64,000 bases of DNA from Arenibacter echinorum (lineage in GTDB: Bacteria; Bacteroidota; Bacteroidia; Flavobacteriales; Flavobacteriaceae): assembly GCF_003259375.1 (NCBI RefSeq), contig NZ_QLLN01000002.1, positions 744,001-808,000 of the forward strand, given 5' to 3'. The translations under genes were made by a program, and so were the position numbers. Shown here one piece after another: positions 18,531 to 28,300 of this stretch; position 1 is the first letter of the stretch; each line of letters starts with the position of its first letter. A model generated the notes under the pieces. It was not told where the DNA came from and ran no database searches. It saw only the letters and a list, made by a program, of their open reading frames with translations.

Positions 18531-20156
18531 ATGAAGAGAAAAAATTCCTACATATGGCCCACAATCATTGCCCTAGCTTTGGCCGCGGGTATATTTGTGG
18601 GCGGAAAATTGAATTTTAATGATTCTCCTGAGAAGCTTTTCACTACCAATTCTAAAAAGGACAAACTCAACAGATTAATAGATTATATAGATTACGAGTA
18701 CGTAGATGACATTAATACGGATAGTATTGTAGATGTCACCGTAAACAATATTTTGGAGAAATTGGATCCACATTCGGTATACATCCCGAAACAGGAGATG
18801 GATAAGGTCTCTGAGAATATGAAAGGGGATTTTGTGGGGATAGGTGTTAATTTCTATATGTACAAGGATACTATTTCCGTGATTAGAACTATTGAGGACG
18901 GACCAAGTTTTCTGAAGGGCCTTCAAGCTGGAGACAGGATATTAATGGCGGATAACGATACTTTGTTCGGGGAGAACATTCCCAATAACCTGGTTGTTGA
19001 AAAACTAAAGGGCAAAAAAGGATCTCCGGTAAGATTACAGGTTTATAGAAAGGACGACAATAGGACCTTCAGCGTAAATATTAAACGGGATGTGGTTCCC
19101 ATAAAAAGTGTAGAGGCCTACTATATGCTCACAAAGGATATGGGTTATATCAAGGTCAATCGCTTTGCCGAATCAACCTATAAAGAGTTTAGGACGGCCT
19201 TGAGAAAATTGGAGGCCCAAGGAGCAAAGAAATTAACCTTGGATCTAAGGGATAATCCCGGTGGATATTTGGGGATTGCAGAACAAATGGCGGATGAATT
19301 TCTGGCCGATGGGAAATTGATTTTGTTTACCAAAAATAAAAAAGGCAAGATAGATAAGGTCTTTGCCACCAAAAAAGGGGATTTTGAGGATAAGCCCGTG
19401 TACGTTTTAATTAATGAGCGTTCCGCCTCTGCCAGCGAGATCATAGCAGGATCCTTACAGGATAATGATATAGGCACTATTGTGGGGCGTAGATCTTTTG
19501 GCAAGGGTCTGGTGCAGCGTGAAATGGATTTGGGGGACGGTTCTGCCGTCCGCTTAACCGTATCCCGATATTATACCCCTACCGGGCGTTCCATTCAGAA
19601 ATCCTACGACAAGGGAAACAAGGATTATTATCAGAAATTTACAGATCGCTTCCATAGCGGGGAACTTATTTCGGTAGACAGTATTAAAGTGGCCGATTCG
19701 CTAAAGTTTAAAACCCCAAAAGGAAAGGTGGTCTATGGTGGAGGAGGTATTATCCCGGATGTTTTTGTGCCCATTGGCTCCAATGAATCGGAATATTTTG
19801 AAAGCATGGAAAGTTTAGGCTTTTTGTCTTATTTTGTATTTGAGCATTTGGATGGGAACAGGGCCCAATATAAAGGGTATTCCAAGGAAGAATTCATAAA
19901 TAACTTTAGAGTGGATGATATCCTTTTTGAGGTATTTATAGATTATTGTCTGGCGAGAAATATCAAATTGGACTTTTATGCTTTTGAGGAAAGGATAAAG
20001 CTATATATTAAGGCAACCTTGGCAGAACAATTGTTCGACCCAAATGTCTATGCCAAAATAAAAAGTGGCGGGGATGATATGTTGAAGAAGGTGCTGGAAT
20101 TGGATAAACCAACTATTAGGCAAAAGGAAGCGGATAAAATAGAAGCTACCAATTAA
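18531..20156 (+). CDS. S41-family C-terminal processing protease
   Basis: Periplasmic serine protease of 541 residues. It has an N-terminal membrane anchor (PTIIALALAAGIFVGG), a PDZ domain (~residues 95-180, GDFVGIGVNFYM then GLQAGDRILMADND) and the peptidase S41 core. The catalytic serine is in NERSASASEIIAG and the lysine in GRRSFGKGLVQ. Known relatives (CtpA/Prc) trim or degrade envelope proteins. The last ~130 residues form a helical extension common in Bacteroidota. Its stop overlaps by four bases the stop of the convergent small membrane protein gene. Confidence 0.93.
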   Translation: MKRKNSYIWPTIIALALAAGIFVGGKLNFNDSPEKLFTTNSKKDKLNRLIDYIDYEYVDDINTDSIVDVTVNNILEKLDPHSVYIPKQEMDKVSENMKGDFVGIGVNFYMYKDTISVIRTIEDGPSFLKGLQAGDRILMADNDTLFGENIPNNLVVEKLKGKKGSPVRLQVYRKDDNRTFSVNIKRDVVPIKSVEAYYMLTKDMGYIKVNRFAESTYKEFRTALRKLEAQGAKKLTLDLRDNPGGYLGIAEQMADEFLADGKLILFTKNKKGKIDKVFATKKGDFEDKPVYVLINERSASASEIIAGSLQDNDIGTIVGRRSFGKGLVQREMDLGDGSAVRLTVSRYYTPTGRSIQKSYDKGNKDYYQKFTDRFHSGELISVDSIKVADSLKFKTPKGKVVYGGGGIIPDVFVPIGSNESEYFESMESLGFLSYFVFEHLDGNRAQYKGYSKEEFINNFRVDDILFEVFIDYCLARNIKLDFYAFEERIKLYIKATLAEQLFDPNVYAKIKSGGDDMLKKVLELDKPTIRQKEADKIEATN

Positions 20157-20356
20157 TCCTGCTCAATTTTTTTCTGGATTTTTTTAGAAGTACTATAAAT
20201 CAACAAAAGTACTATGGCACATAAGGCAGCCAATATTCCTATTAAGGCTATAATACTATTTCCTTGAAAAGGATCCTTAAAATCCACCAAGGTCACGTTA
20301 TAGGCTATTAATCCCAATCCCAGTACAATTAGTATTACTATTACAATTTTGTTCAT
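20153..20356 (-). CDS. Small two-segment membrane protein
   Basis: 67 residues with two hydrophobic helices (KIVIVILIVLGLGLIAYNVT and IIALIGILAALCAIVLLLIY) and a lysine-rich tail. The function is unknown. It follows the MarC gene by 20 bases on the same strand, so it probably belongs to that transcript. The four-base convergent overlap with the S41 protease gene leaves no room for a terminator. Confidence 0.65.
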   Translation of the reverse strand: MNKIVIVILIVLGLGLIAYNVTLVDFKDPFQGNSIIALIGILAALCAIVLLLIYSTSKKIQKKIEQD

Positions 20357-20376
20357 CTGCTTACTTGCTTAATAGA

Positions 20377-20955
20377 TTAAAATAACTGGTTGATATTCGA
20401 GGTAAATAACTTCACAGCAATGGCCAAAAGAATAACACCAAATATTTTTCGGATTACGTTAAGTCCGTTTTTACCCAAAATATGCTCTATTCTTCTAGAG
20501 GACTTCAGGACAAAGTATACAAAAATAACATTTATTACTATGGCAACAATGATATTCTCTACGTAGTATTCGGCCCTTAATGAGAGTAAGGTGGTAACAG
20601 TACCGGCACCGGCAATTAAGGGGAAGGCAATGGGCACTATAGAGGCGCTTTCGGGTTGATCGTCCCTGTAAAGGGTGATTCCCAAAATCATTTCTATGGC
20701 CAAAAAGAAGATTACGAAAGACCCGGCAACGGCAAAAGAGTTGACATCGATTCCTATTAGATTTAGAATTTCTTCCCCAACAAACAAAAAGGCCACCATT
20801 ATACAGGCAGAAACAACAGAGGCTTTGCCAGATTGGATATGTCCTACTTTGTTCCTCAGGGATATTATGATGGGGATGCTTCCTATTATATCTATTACTG
20901 CAAAAAGAACCATACTGGCAGTAACTATTTCTCGAAAATTAAAATTGAATTCCAT
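20377..20955 (-). CDS. MarC-family membrane protein
   Basis: 192-residue integral membrane protein with about six hydrophobic segments. Family stretches are FAVIDIIGSIPIIISLR, FVGEEILNLIGIDVNSFAVAGSFVIFF (split across TM2-TM3) and PIAFPLIAGAGTVTTLLSL. MarC proteins were once linked to multiple antibiotic resistance but their role is not established. The small membrane protein gene follows 20 bases downstream. Confidence 0.88.
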   Translation of the reverse strand: MEFNFNFREIVTASMVLFAVIDIIGSIPIIISLRNKVGHIQSGKASVVSACIMVAFLFVGEEILNLIGIDVNSFAVAGSFVIFFLAIEMILGITLYRDDQPESASIVPIAFPLIAGAGTVTTLLSLRAEYYVENIIVAIVINVIFVYFVLKSSRRIEHILGKNGLNVIRKIFGVILLAIAVKLFTSNINQLF

Positions 20956-21081
20956 AATTAAAAAAATATAATCCTAGTTTCTAACATACATGTTTGGCCT
21001 TTCTTAGCTAAGACGCGGCAAATTTACGTTTAATTAGGGGTATTTGGATTTATTTAAAGGAAAATATATCCCTTAAAGAAT

Positions 21082-21089
21082 TATATTTG
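21082..21089 (+). promoter_or_regulatory. Putative -7 element of the DUF3109 gene
   Basis: TATATTTG fits TAnnTTTG and lies 17 bases before the ATG at 21107, which would give a very short leader. Confidence 0.45.
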
Positions 21090-21106
21090 TCGCCTAATAA
21101 TATGGT

Positions 21107-21679
21107 ATGTTCCAACTTGGAAAAACAATAGTATCGGAGGAAATTATTGAGAACGATTTCGTTTGTAATTTAAGTGCCTGTAAAGGGGCCTGTTGCGTTG
21201 ATGGTGAAGCCGGAGCACCCCTTGAAGATAAGGAAACGGAGATTTTGGTTGATATCTATAGCAAGGTTAAACCCTTTTTACGACCCGAAGGTATTGCTGA
21301 AATAGAAAAGCAGGGGGCTTTTATTCGCGGGGAGGATGGTGAATGGGAAACGCCCTTGGTGAATGGCAGTGAATGTGCTTATGTGATCTTTGATGACAAA
21401 GGGATTACAAAATGCGGCCTGGAAGAGGCATATAATCAAGGTGCTACCAAATGGAAAAAGCCTGTTTCCTGTCACTTGTACCCCATAAGGGTACGCGAGT
21501 ATTCGGAACTTACGGCAGTGAACTATCATAAATGGGAAATCTGTGACCCTGCATGTTCTTTGGGCAATGAGCTTAAAGTGCCGATTTACAAATTTGTAAA
21601 GGAGGCCTTGATTCGTAAGTTTGGCAAAAAATGGTATGCCGAATTGGAGCAAATTGCCTTAGAGCATACTAATGGGTAG
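21107..21679 (+). CDS. DUF3109-family cysteine-rich protein
   Basis: 190-residue soluble protein. The N-terminal cluster CNLSACKGACCVDGEAGAPL plus later cysteines (SCHLYPIRV, CDPACSLG) fit the DUF3109 family, related to proteins suspected of binding zinc or an Fe-S cluster; the function is unknown. It is convergent with the TPR histidine kinase, and the two genes overlap by 11 bases at their 3' ends. Confidence 0.87.
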   Translation: MFQLGKTIVSEEIIENDFVCNLSACKGACCVDGEAGAPLEDKETEILVDIYSKVKPFLRPEGIAEIEKQGAFIRGEDGEWETPLVNGSECAYVIFDDKGITKCGLEEAYNQGATKWKKPVSCHLYPIRVREYSELTAVNYHKWEICDPACSLGNELKVPIYKFVKEALIRKFGKKWYAELEQIALEHTNG

Positions 21680-23648
21680 GGATGTGTAGGACCACTTTGG
21701 TGCCCAGGGCCACTTTATTGGAGTCATACAGGTCTATTATTTCTACCTGAAAGGAGTTTTCAAAGTCTTTGGAGAAATTGGCCAACCTTTCCTTGGTAAT
21801 ATCGATGCCAATGGACTTTCGCTTCAAAACCTTGCTTTCCTTTATTCTTTCGGAGGCTTCCCGGCCAACACCGTTATCGGTGATACTTATTTGAATGAAT
21901 TTCTCATTTTCCCGGCTTACGTGCAGATGGATTTTCTTTTCTCCTTCTTTTGAGGAGAGCCCATGCCAGAGGGCATTTTCCAGAAATGGTTGTAGAATCA
22001 ACGAAGGTATCTTAACGGTATGCTCATCAATAGGTTCGTCTACCCGCACAGTGAAATTTATCTCGTGCGAAAATCTAATATTTTCAATGTTCATATATAA
22101 GTCGATGGTCTCCAGTTCATCGGCAAGGGATATTTCTTTTAATGAGGAGGCTTCGAGAATTTTACGGACCAGCTTGGAGAATTTATTAAGGTAGTGTACC
22201 GCATTCTTCTTTTCGTTATTAATGATATATAGTTTAATTGAATTTAGGGAATTGAACAAAAAATGAGGGTTCATCTGGCTGCGCAACATACTTTGCTCCA
22301 ACGTGAGGATCTGTTTTTCGTTTTTTAGCTCTTTCTGTCTGTATAGTATGTAAAGAATAAAAGTTAAAAGGGCCATCCCCAGGGCCCCAATAATCAGGGT
22401 ATTTGTTTTTTTACGTAGCCGTAGGTTCATGAATTCGTTTTCCCTGGCCAAGGCTTCTATTTGATTGGTTTTTTTTTCAGTTTCATATTTTATGATCAAA
22501 TCGTTGATATAACGGCGATTGACCTCACTATTAATTTCTTCGTTAAATTTTTCCGCCATTTGATAGTACTCCAAGGCATTTTGGTATTTCCCCTCGTAGG
22601 TATATAACTTGGATAAGTAATTATAGGCATGGGCAATATAACTCGGCAAATGATGTTTTTTGGACATTTCCAATCCGGTCACTAGGTATTTTTCCGATTC
22701 AGCATATTGTTTTAACTCCATCAGTGCCCAGCCAATATTTATGTTTATGGCAGCTATGATAGACATGTCCCCCAAAGATTCCGCAGCCAACAGGTTGGGT
22801 TCAAGGATTTCCAATGCCTGTGCTAATTTGTTTTGCTTTATATAGATCTGGGCAATACTATTTTTACATATAACCCTTCCCTTATCGCTGTCAATTTCAT
22901 TATTGTAATCCAAGGAGGTCCTGTAGTAGTGTAGAGCCTCTTCCAATTCACCCTTGTATTCCAAGCATTCCCCAATATTTTGATAGTTAATGGCAAGGCC
23001 TAACTTATTGCCAAGTTCCTTTTCCAATGCCATCGACTTCTTAAATTGTGCAATGGCTATATCGTATTGTTTCAGGATAGAATAAAGGTTACCTATGCTG
23101 TTTAGGGAAACGTTTATACTTCGTTTTAGTCCGTCCGAGGGATTCTCTTCCGACTCCGCCAATTCCAAAGCCTCCTGGTTGTAATCCAAGGCTATTTTTA
23201 TGGCATCGCTCCGTCTATAGACCACGCCCAACATATTTAAACTGTACACCCGGAATTCCAAGTTGTTGGCATCCACGGCGGCCTGCAAGGCCTTTTCATG
23301 TAGGGCAACGGCCTTGGAATAATCGGAAATATCCCTGTATTTTCTCCCTAGCTGGTTTAAGGCGTAGGACTGCCCTATAAAATATTTTTTTCGGGCAGAC
23401 TCCATATCAAAAAAGCGCATGTAGGTGGTATCACTTCTTTTTGGGTTTAAAATGGAATCCAATTCTTGATAGGTTACCGGGGCGGCTTTTATAAGGCTAT
23501 CCGTTATCCTTTTAAATTCTTCTGAAACTTCTTGCGAATTGGCCTTGAAAAGAGAAAGGGTAGAAAAAGCTAAAAAAAAAAAGAAGCGGCCTATATTTAA
23601 TAATGGAAGTCGACAAGAGATAGAAAAAAATAAGGAGGGAAAATTCAT
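21669..23648 (-). CDS. TPR-containing LytS-type sensor histidine kinase
   Basis: 659 residues: signal peptide, tetratricopeptide repeats (~residues 75-370, e.g. YSKAVALHEKALQAA and YDIAIAQFKKSMALEKELGN), a coiled-coil-like linker, one membrane helix (IIGALGMALLTFILYILY), then His_kinase and HATPase domains. The phospho-acceptor histidine is in MNPHFLFNSLNSIKLYI; the ATP-binding motifs are LILQPFLENALWHG and ITDNGVGREAS. The TPR region is predicted in the periplasm. The LytTR regulator lies 9 bases upstream, forming a two-component operon. An 11-base A run (T run on the coding strand) at 23572-23582 encodes part of the signal peptide. Confidence 0.92.
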   Translation of the reverse strand: MNFPSLFFSISCRLPLLNIGRFFFFLAFSTLSLFKANSQEVSEEFKRITDSLIKAAPVTYQELDSILNPKRSDTTYMRFFDMESARKKYFIGQSYALNQLGRKYRDISDYSKAVALHEKALQAAVDANNLEFRVYSLNMLGVVYRRSDAIKIALDYNQEALELAESEENPSDGLKRSINVSLNSIGNLYSILKQYDIAIAQFKKSMALEKELGNKLGLAINYQNIGECLEYKGELEEALHYYRTSLDYNNEIDSDKGRVICKNSIAQIYIKQNKLAQALEILEPNLLAAESLGDMSIIAAININIGWALMELKQYAESEKYLVTGLEMSKKHHLPSYIAHAYNYLSKLYTYEGKYQNALEYYQMAEKFNEEINSEVNRRYINDLIIKYETEKKTNQIEALARENEFMNLRLRKKTNTLIIGALGMALLTFILYILYRQKELKNEKQILTLEQSMLRSQMNPHFLFNSLNSIKLYIINNEKKNAVHYLNKFSKLVRKILEASSLKEISLADELETIDLYMNIENIRFSHEINFTVRVDEPIDEHTVKIPSLILQPFLENALWHGLSSKEGEKKIHLHVSRENEKFIQISITDNGVGREASERIKESKVLKRKSIGIDITKERLANFSKDFENSFQVEIIDLYDSNKVALGTKVVLHIPTH

Positions 23649-23657
23649 AATGATAGA

Positions 23658-24392
23658 TTATATTAAATCTAGAAAGTCGGACTTTTTCTGTCTTGAAACC
23701 GGTATTTTATGGTTGGACTGTAAAATTACGTAACCATCTGTTTTAAGAAATTCCTTTATTTTGTTAAGGTTTATGATAAAGGAATTGTGAATTCTAAAAA
23801 AAGTATCCTTGGGCAGTATCTGATTTACCTCCTTTAATTTTTTGGTGAGCAAAATTTTTTGTCCATCACTTAAAAATAAGGTACTGTAATTACCATCGGA
23901 TTCTGCAAAAAGAATTTCATCACTTTGTAAAAATAATAATTTCCCGTCTGTATTTATAGTAATCTTTTTTTGAAGTGAGTCGGAATTGAATTTCAACAAT
24001 ATTTTCTCCAGCTTTTCCGCCGTATAATTTTTGCTATTGAACTTTTTTATTTTAGCGATGGTGGCATTTAAATCATCTGTATCTATTGGTTTTAGAAGAT
24101 AATCTATTGCCTCGTTCTTAAGGGCTTTTATCGCATATTGGTTGTAGGCAGTGGTGATGACCACTGGAAATTCCTTGTTATGTAATTTCTGGATAAATTG
24201 AAATCCGTCCATTGTGGGCATTTCTATATCCAGGAATAAACAATCCGGAGGGTTTTGCTCCAAATATTTTAGGGCCTCAAAAGGATCCGTAAAGGAGGCT
24301 ACCACTTTAATTTCATCACTAAAGTTGGTCAGCTCCCAAGAAAGACTCTGTAGGGCTTTAATTTCGTCGTCTACTAAAACTGCTTCTAACAT
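23658..24392 (-). CDS. LytTR-family response regulator
   Basis: 244 residues: receiver domain (~1-120; acidic pair in VLVDDE, phospho-acceptor D in LFLDIEMPTMDG, conserved K in LLKPID) and a C-terminal LytTR DNA-binding domain (~140-244, with LFAESDGNYSTLFL and FFRIHNSFIINLNKI). It pairs with the TPR kinase encoded 9 bases downstream. The ATG at 24392 gives the normal receiver N terminus (MLEAVLVDDE); the longer frame from 24455 would read through the -7 element at 24410-24417. Targets are unknown. Confidence 0.93.
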   Translation of the reverse strand: MLEAVLVDDEIKALQSLSWELTNFSDEIKVVASFTDPFEALKYLEQNPPDCLFLDIEMPTMDGFQFIQKLHNKEFPVVITTAYNQYAIKALKNEAIDYLLKPIDTDDLNATIAKIKKFNSKNYTAEKLEKILLKFNSDSLQKKITINTDGKLLFLQSDEILFAESDGNYSTLFLSDGQKILLTKKLKEVNQILPKDTFFRIHNSFIINLNKIKEFLKTDGYVILQSNHKIPVSRQKKSDFLDLI

Positions 24393-24409
24393 AGTATAGG
24401 AAAGATACT

Positions 24410-24417
24410 CAAAAATA
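24410..24417 (-). promoter_or_regulatory. Putative -7 element of the LytTR-kinase operon
   Basis: TATTTTTG on the minus strand, 17 bases before the chosen ATG at 24392. It fits TAnnTTTG; no -33 element at standard spacing was seen. Confidence 0.4.
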
Positions 24418-24640
24418 GAAATATTGTTCGTTAAGCTTTTAATATTTTGTGTCAATGGATTTGAATTGAGTATAGTTGGTGGTTATTGGGTTAAGATTGG
24501 GTCTTTGGGGAAAGGAGGATTAGGACTAATGGTTTTTATCTAAGAATAGAAATAGATGTATCTTGAATTTGCCCAATGTCATTTATACAGGAAATTTTAC
24601 CATTTACACAATTACGGGGTATATGCTCTTACATTTCGTA

Positions 24641-24659
24641 TACATTTGGTTAACCAAAT
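24641..24659 (+). promoter_or_regulatory. -7 element overlapping a perfect palindrome
   Basis: TACATTTG at 24641-24648 fits TAnnTTTG. The perfect 16-base palindrome ATTTGGTT/AACCAAAT occupies 24644-24659, overlapping the -7 element and covering the expected transcription start. It lies about 50 bases upstream of a 57-residue peptide gene. A bound repressor here would block initiation; that function is inference. Confidence 0.5.
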
Positions 24660-24710
24660 ATTTCCTTAGATAGGAATCATGTTTAACCTAATAGTGCCAA
24701 AACCCAGGTG

Positions 24711-24884
24711 ATGAATAAATGTATAGCTTTTTTTATCGTTTTAGTTTTAGTCCTTGTTGTAGCTGTTATTACAGACAATCAGAGCACAACTTCCCAAGAA
24801 AACAATTTAGTGGAACATAAGGTAGATACAAATAAGAATAGGTCTCTTGTTGATAATAAGGCCGTAGCGGATAGGAGGTATTAA
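24711..24884 (+). CDS. Small membrane-anchored or secreted peptide, unknown
   Basis: 57 codons: ATG at 24711, stop at 24882-24884. The N terminus is strongly hydrophobic (CIAFFIVLVLVLVVAVI), followed by a polar 35-residue tail rich in asparagine, aspartate and lysine. AGGTG lies just before the start. It is isolated in the 952-base interval between the LytTR operon and the hybrid sensor, with its own plausible promoter. No family was recognised. It could be a membrane peptide or a chance frame; the promoter-plus-palindrome context argues for a gene. Confidence 0.45.
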   Translation: MNKCIAFFIVLVLVLVVAVITDNQSTTSQENNLVEHKVDTNKNRSLVDNKAVADRRY

Positions 24885-25344
24885 GAATTTAGTTTTGTAC
24901 ATATGATTCATAAATGGTATATAATAATCAAGAGCATTCAATGACCATAAATATTAATAAGTAAAATTAACTGCCAAAAAAAGTGCGGTCCTGTAGGATT
25001 TTTTAATACGAACATGTCATTGTTGCAAAACTATCCGAGGGATGTTGATGTAAATTTGAAAAACGCAATCAACTTGTAGGTTTTGGAATTCGCATAGTCT
25101 TTAGGTTTCGGGGGAACTACCTAAACGTGTGGTTCCGATTCTCGTAATTCATAATCTCATTGCATCTTAAGGATCGCACCTATTTGGTGGTTATTTTTTT
25201 AATTTTCTCAAAAAATTTTGGGGTACAGAAAAGAGACCCCAAGGTCATAGTTCTAATATAGCCCATATTCCTAAAGTATATTTTCATTGATTTCTTGTCA
25301 GATATATCTTATCTTGTATCATACCATTCAGGATAGAACTAGCC
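24885..25344. other. Intergenic region upstream of hybrid sensor, structured
   Basis: 460 bases without a gene. Three hairpin-capable segments occur between 25113 and 25242. The first is GGAACTAC/GTGGTTCC (25113-25136, one wobble). The second is a short CACC/GGTG stem followed by a T run near 25180-25200. The third is TTGGGGT/ACCCCAA (25218-25242). This could be a leader or a small RNA ahead of the sensor gene. No riboswitch family was recognised. Confidence 0.3.
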
Positions 25345-28300
25345 GTGGACAAGAAAAAATTATTAAAACTTATCTTCACGTTGTTCATTGGTGCAATTTA
25401 TTTTAATTGCGCTCAGTTACTATATTGCCAAGACCAAATCAAATTTAGACAGCTCTCGGTAAATGACGGACTTTCACAGAACAGTGCTGTATCCATTGCT
25501 CAGGACAGTATAGGATTTTTGTGGATTGCTACGCAGGACGGGCTTAACAAGTACGATGGTAGCACATTTAGTGTATATCCTTTTACGTTTGCCGATGTTA
25601 CAAGGGCCACACAAAGTTATTTAGGAAAGGTTTATGTGGATAGAAAGGGTCATGTCTGGGCCATTCCCAATGATCGAATTCCTTATAAACTGGAAAACCG
25701 TTCAAATGTTTTTGTTCCACTTTCGGGAATTGACGATGCAAGTTCCATATTCATGGATAGGGATTTTAATCTGTGGATAGGCACCTACTCCAACGGACTT
25801 TATTTAAAAAAGGCGGATAAGGAAGGGGTTAGTCAAATGCTTTCACCCAACATTGCTGGGGGCACTATTTATAACATCACCCAGAATGAAAAGGGTATCC
25901 TATTGTTGTGCATGGACAAGGAAATTGTGGAATATGACTACAACAACGTGCGCTTGCACAAAGTAAAGGGTCAAACAGCCAATGGCAATCGGGTAGTTGC
26001 CAATTATAGTGATATTGTTACTGATACCAGGTCTAGGGAATGGATAGGCACTTTTGGCGCTGGGCTTTATTTTAGGAATCCCGGGGAGAGCGTATTTAAA
26101 CGTTTGGAGGATTTGGGCTTTAAAGACGGTTTGTCAAAGGATTTGAATATAACCGACCTGCATTTGGATGCGTTGAATAGACTATGGATAGCAACTTATG
26201 GACGGGGACTCTATCTAGTTAATTTTGATCAACTTTCAATTACACATTTTATTACAACCAAGCATAATCCCACTGCCCTTCACTATAATGATATACTGAG
26301 TATTTATGAAGATTATTCCGGAACGCTATGGTTTGGAACAGATGGGGCGGGAATTAGTTATTACGATCAGTATTTGGAAAAATTTAATTCTTTTACGGAT
26401 TATCAAACACCAGAGAATGTAAGTATAGATGTTGTTAGGTCTATTGTGGTAGATAAGGAGAAATCGGTTTGGATAGGTACTTCTGGCAAAGGTCTAACTC
26501 AATATATCCCGGAGTCCGATAGTTGGCGGACCTTTAAGGCGGGAACCGGAAATGAAAACACCATTTCTTCCGATCGCGTTATGAGTTTGATGTTTGATAA
26601 AGAGGACAATTTATGGATCGGCACTCAGGACGGCGGCTTAAACATGCGGGATACCAAAGGTGAGTTTGTGCATTTTTCCGATACAAGTGAAAGTTCGCTT
26701 TCCGCAAATACGATTTGGTCTATTTATCAAGATGAAGAGAATAGGATTTGGTTGGGGACACGGGATCAAGGTCTTATTCAGTTTGATAAGGTCAAGGGTG
26801 AAATAAGAAGGTATGATTACGATCCAAAGCTTCAAAATGGCATACCCAGCAATAATGTAAGGGTAATTACCTCAGATGGCAAAGGAAATTTGTGGATTGG
26901 TACCGAGGGACATGGAATTGCATTGTTCAATATTAAGGAACAGACATTTACAGCCCATCAATTCGTTACAAATGGAAATTCCTTAACTAGTAATAGAATA
27001 AAATGCCTGTACTATGCTCCCAATGATATACTCTGGATAGGTACCAATAGTTCCGGACTCAATGCGTACGACATTGAAAATAACATTTTCTATGACTACA
27101 CTGTAAAGGATGGATTTGCAAATAATGTAATATACGGAATACTGCCAGATAATGAAGGATCCTTATGGTTAAGCTCCAATAAGGGCATTACTAAATTTAC
27201 CCCTGCAGCTAATTTAGGTGATACACCCACTATTGTAAATTACAACAATTACGAGGGCTTGGCAACAGAATTTAATACCGGTGCGTATTTTAAGGATGGG
27301 GATGGCAATCTTTATTTCGGTGGTTTGGATGGATTCTATTGGTTTAAACCTAACAAAATAAAGGAGAATACCATAGTGCCAAAGATTGCGATCACTAGTT
27401 TTGATGTGTATAATACATCCTTCCCAATAACGGATGGACTTGCTTTGAAAGCAAATCAGAACACCCTATCCTTTAGCTTTTCCAGCCTGCAATATTCACT
27501 TCCAGAAAAAAACCAGTACCAATATAAATTGGTAAATTTTGATAGTGATTGGGTGTATTCCGGGGAAAAGAACTTTGCACGTTATACGCGATTGCCTCCA
27601 GGTGATTACGAATTTCAAGTAAAGGCCAGTAATTATGATGGGGTTTGGAATCATGATCCGGTTGGCTTTTCTTTTTCCATTGGGTCTCCATGGTATTTGA
27701 CGCCCATGGCCCAATTTTCTTATGTCTTCTTGTTTTTATTGCTCGCTTATGGCGTTTATGGTTACCTCAAATGGCAATGGCGATTACAATTGAATTTACG
27801 TTTAAAAATGGAAGAAACCGAACGGTTTAAAAAGTTAAATCATTTGAAATCAAAGCTCTATACCGATATTTCACATGAATTCCGAACTCCTCTGACCTTA
27901 ATTGCTGGACCCGTGGATTCCAAATTATCCCAAGGTGGGCTGTCGGATATGGATTTTGCAAATTTTTCCATGATCAAGAGGAATATCAACCGATTGATAG
28001 CCTTGGTGGATCAACTGCTACATTTGGCAAAGTTGGAAAAAGGAAAATTGAAATTAAGGATTTCTAAAGGTGATATGGGCCTTTTTTTAGGGATGCTTAC
28101 CTCTTCTTTTAGATATAGGGCCGGTATTAAAAGAATTGATTATAAGGTTGAAATAGATGAATTGAATCCTGTTTGGTTTGATGAGGATGCTTTGGAAAAA
28201 ATTACTACCAATCTGCTTTCCAATGCCTTTAAATATGTAAGTGAAGGCGGAATGTGTCAGTTTATTGCCAAAAGGGATGGAGGTAAAGTACAGATCAGTG

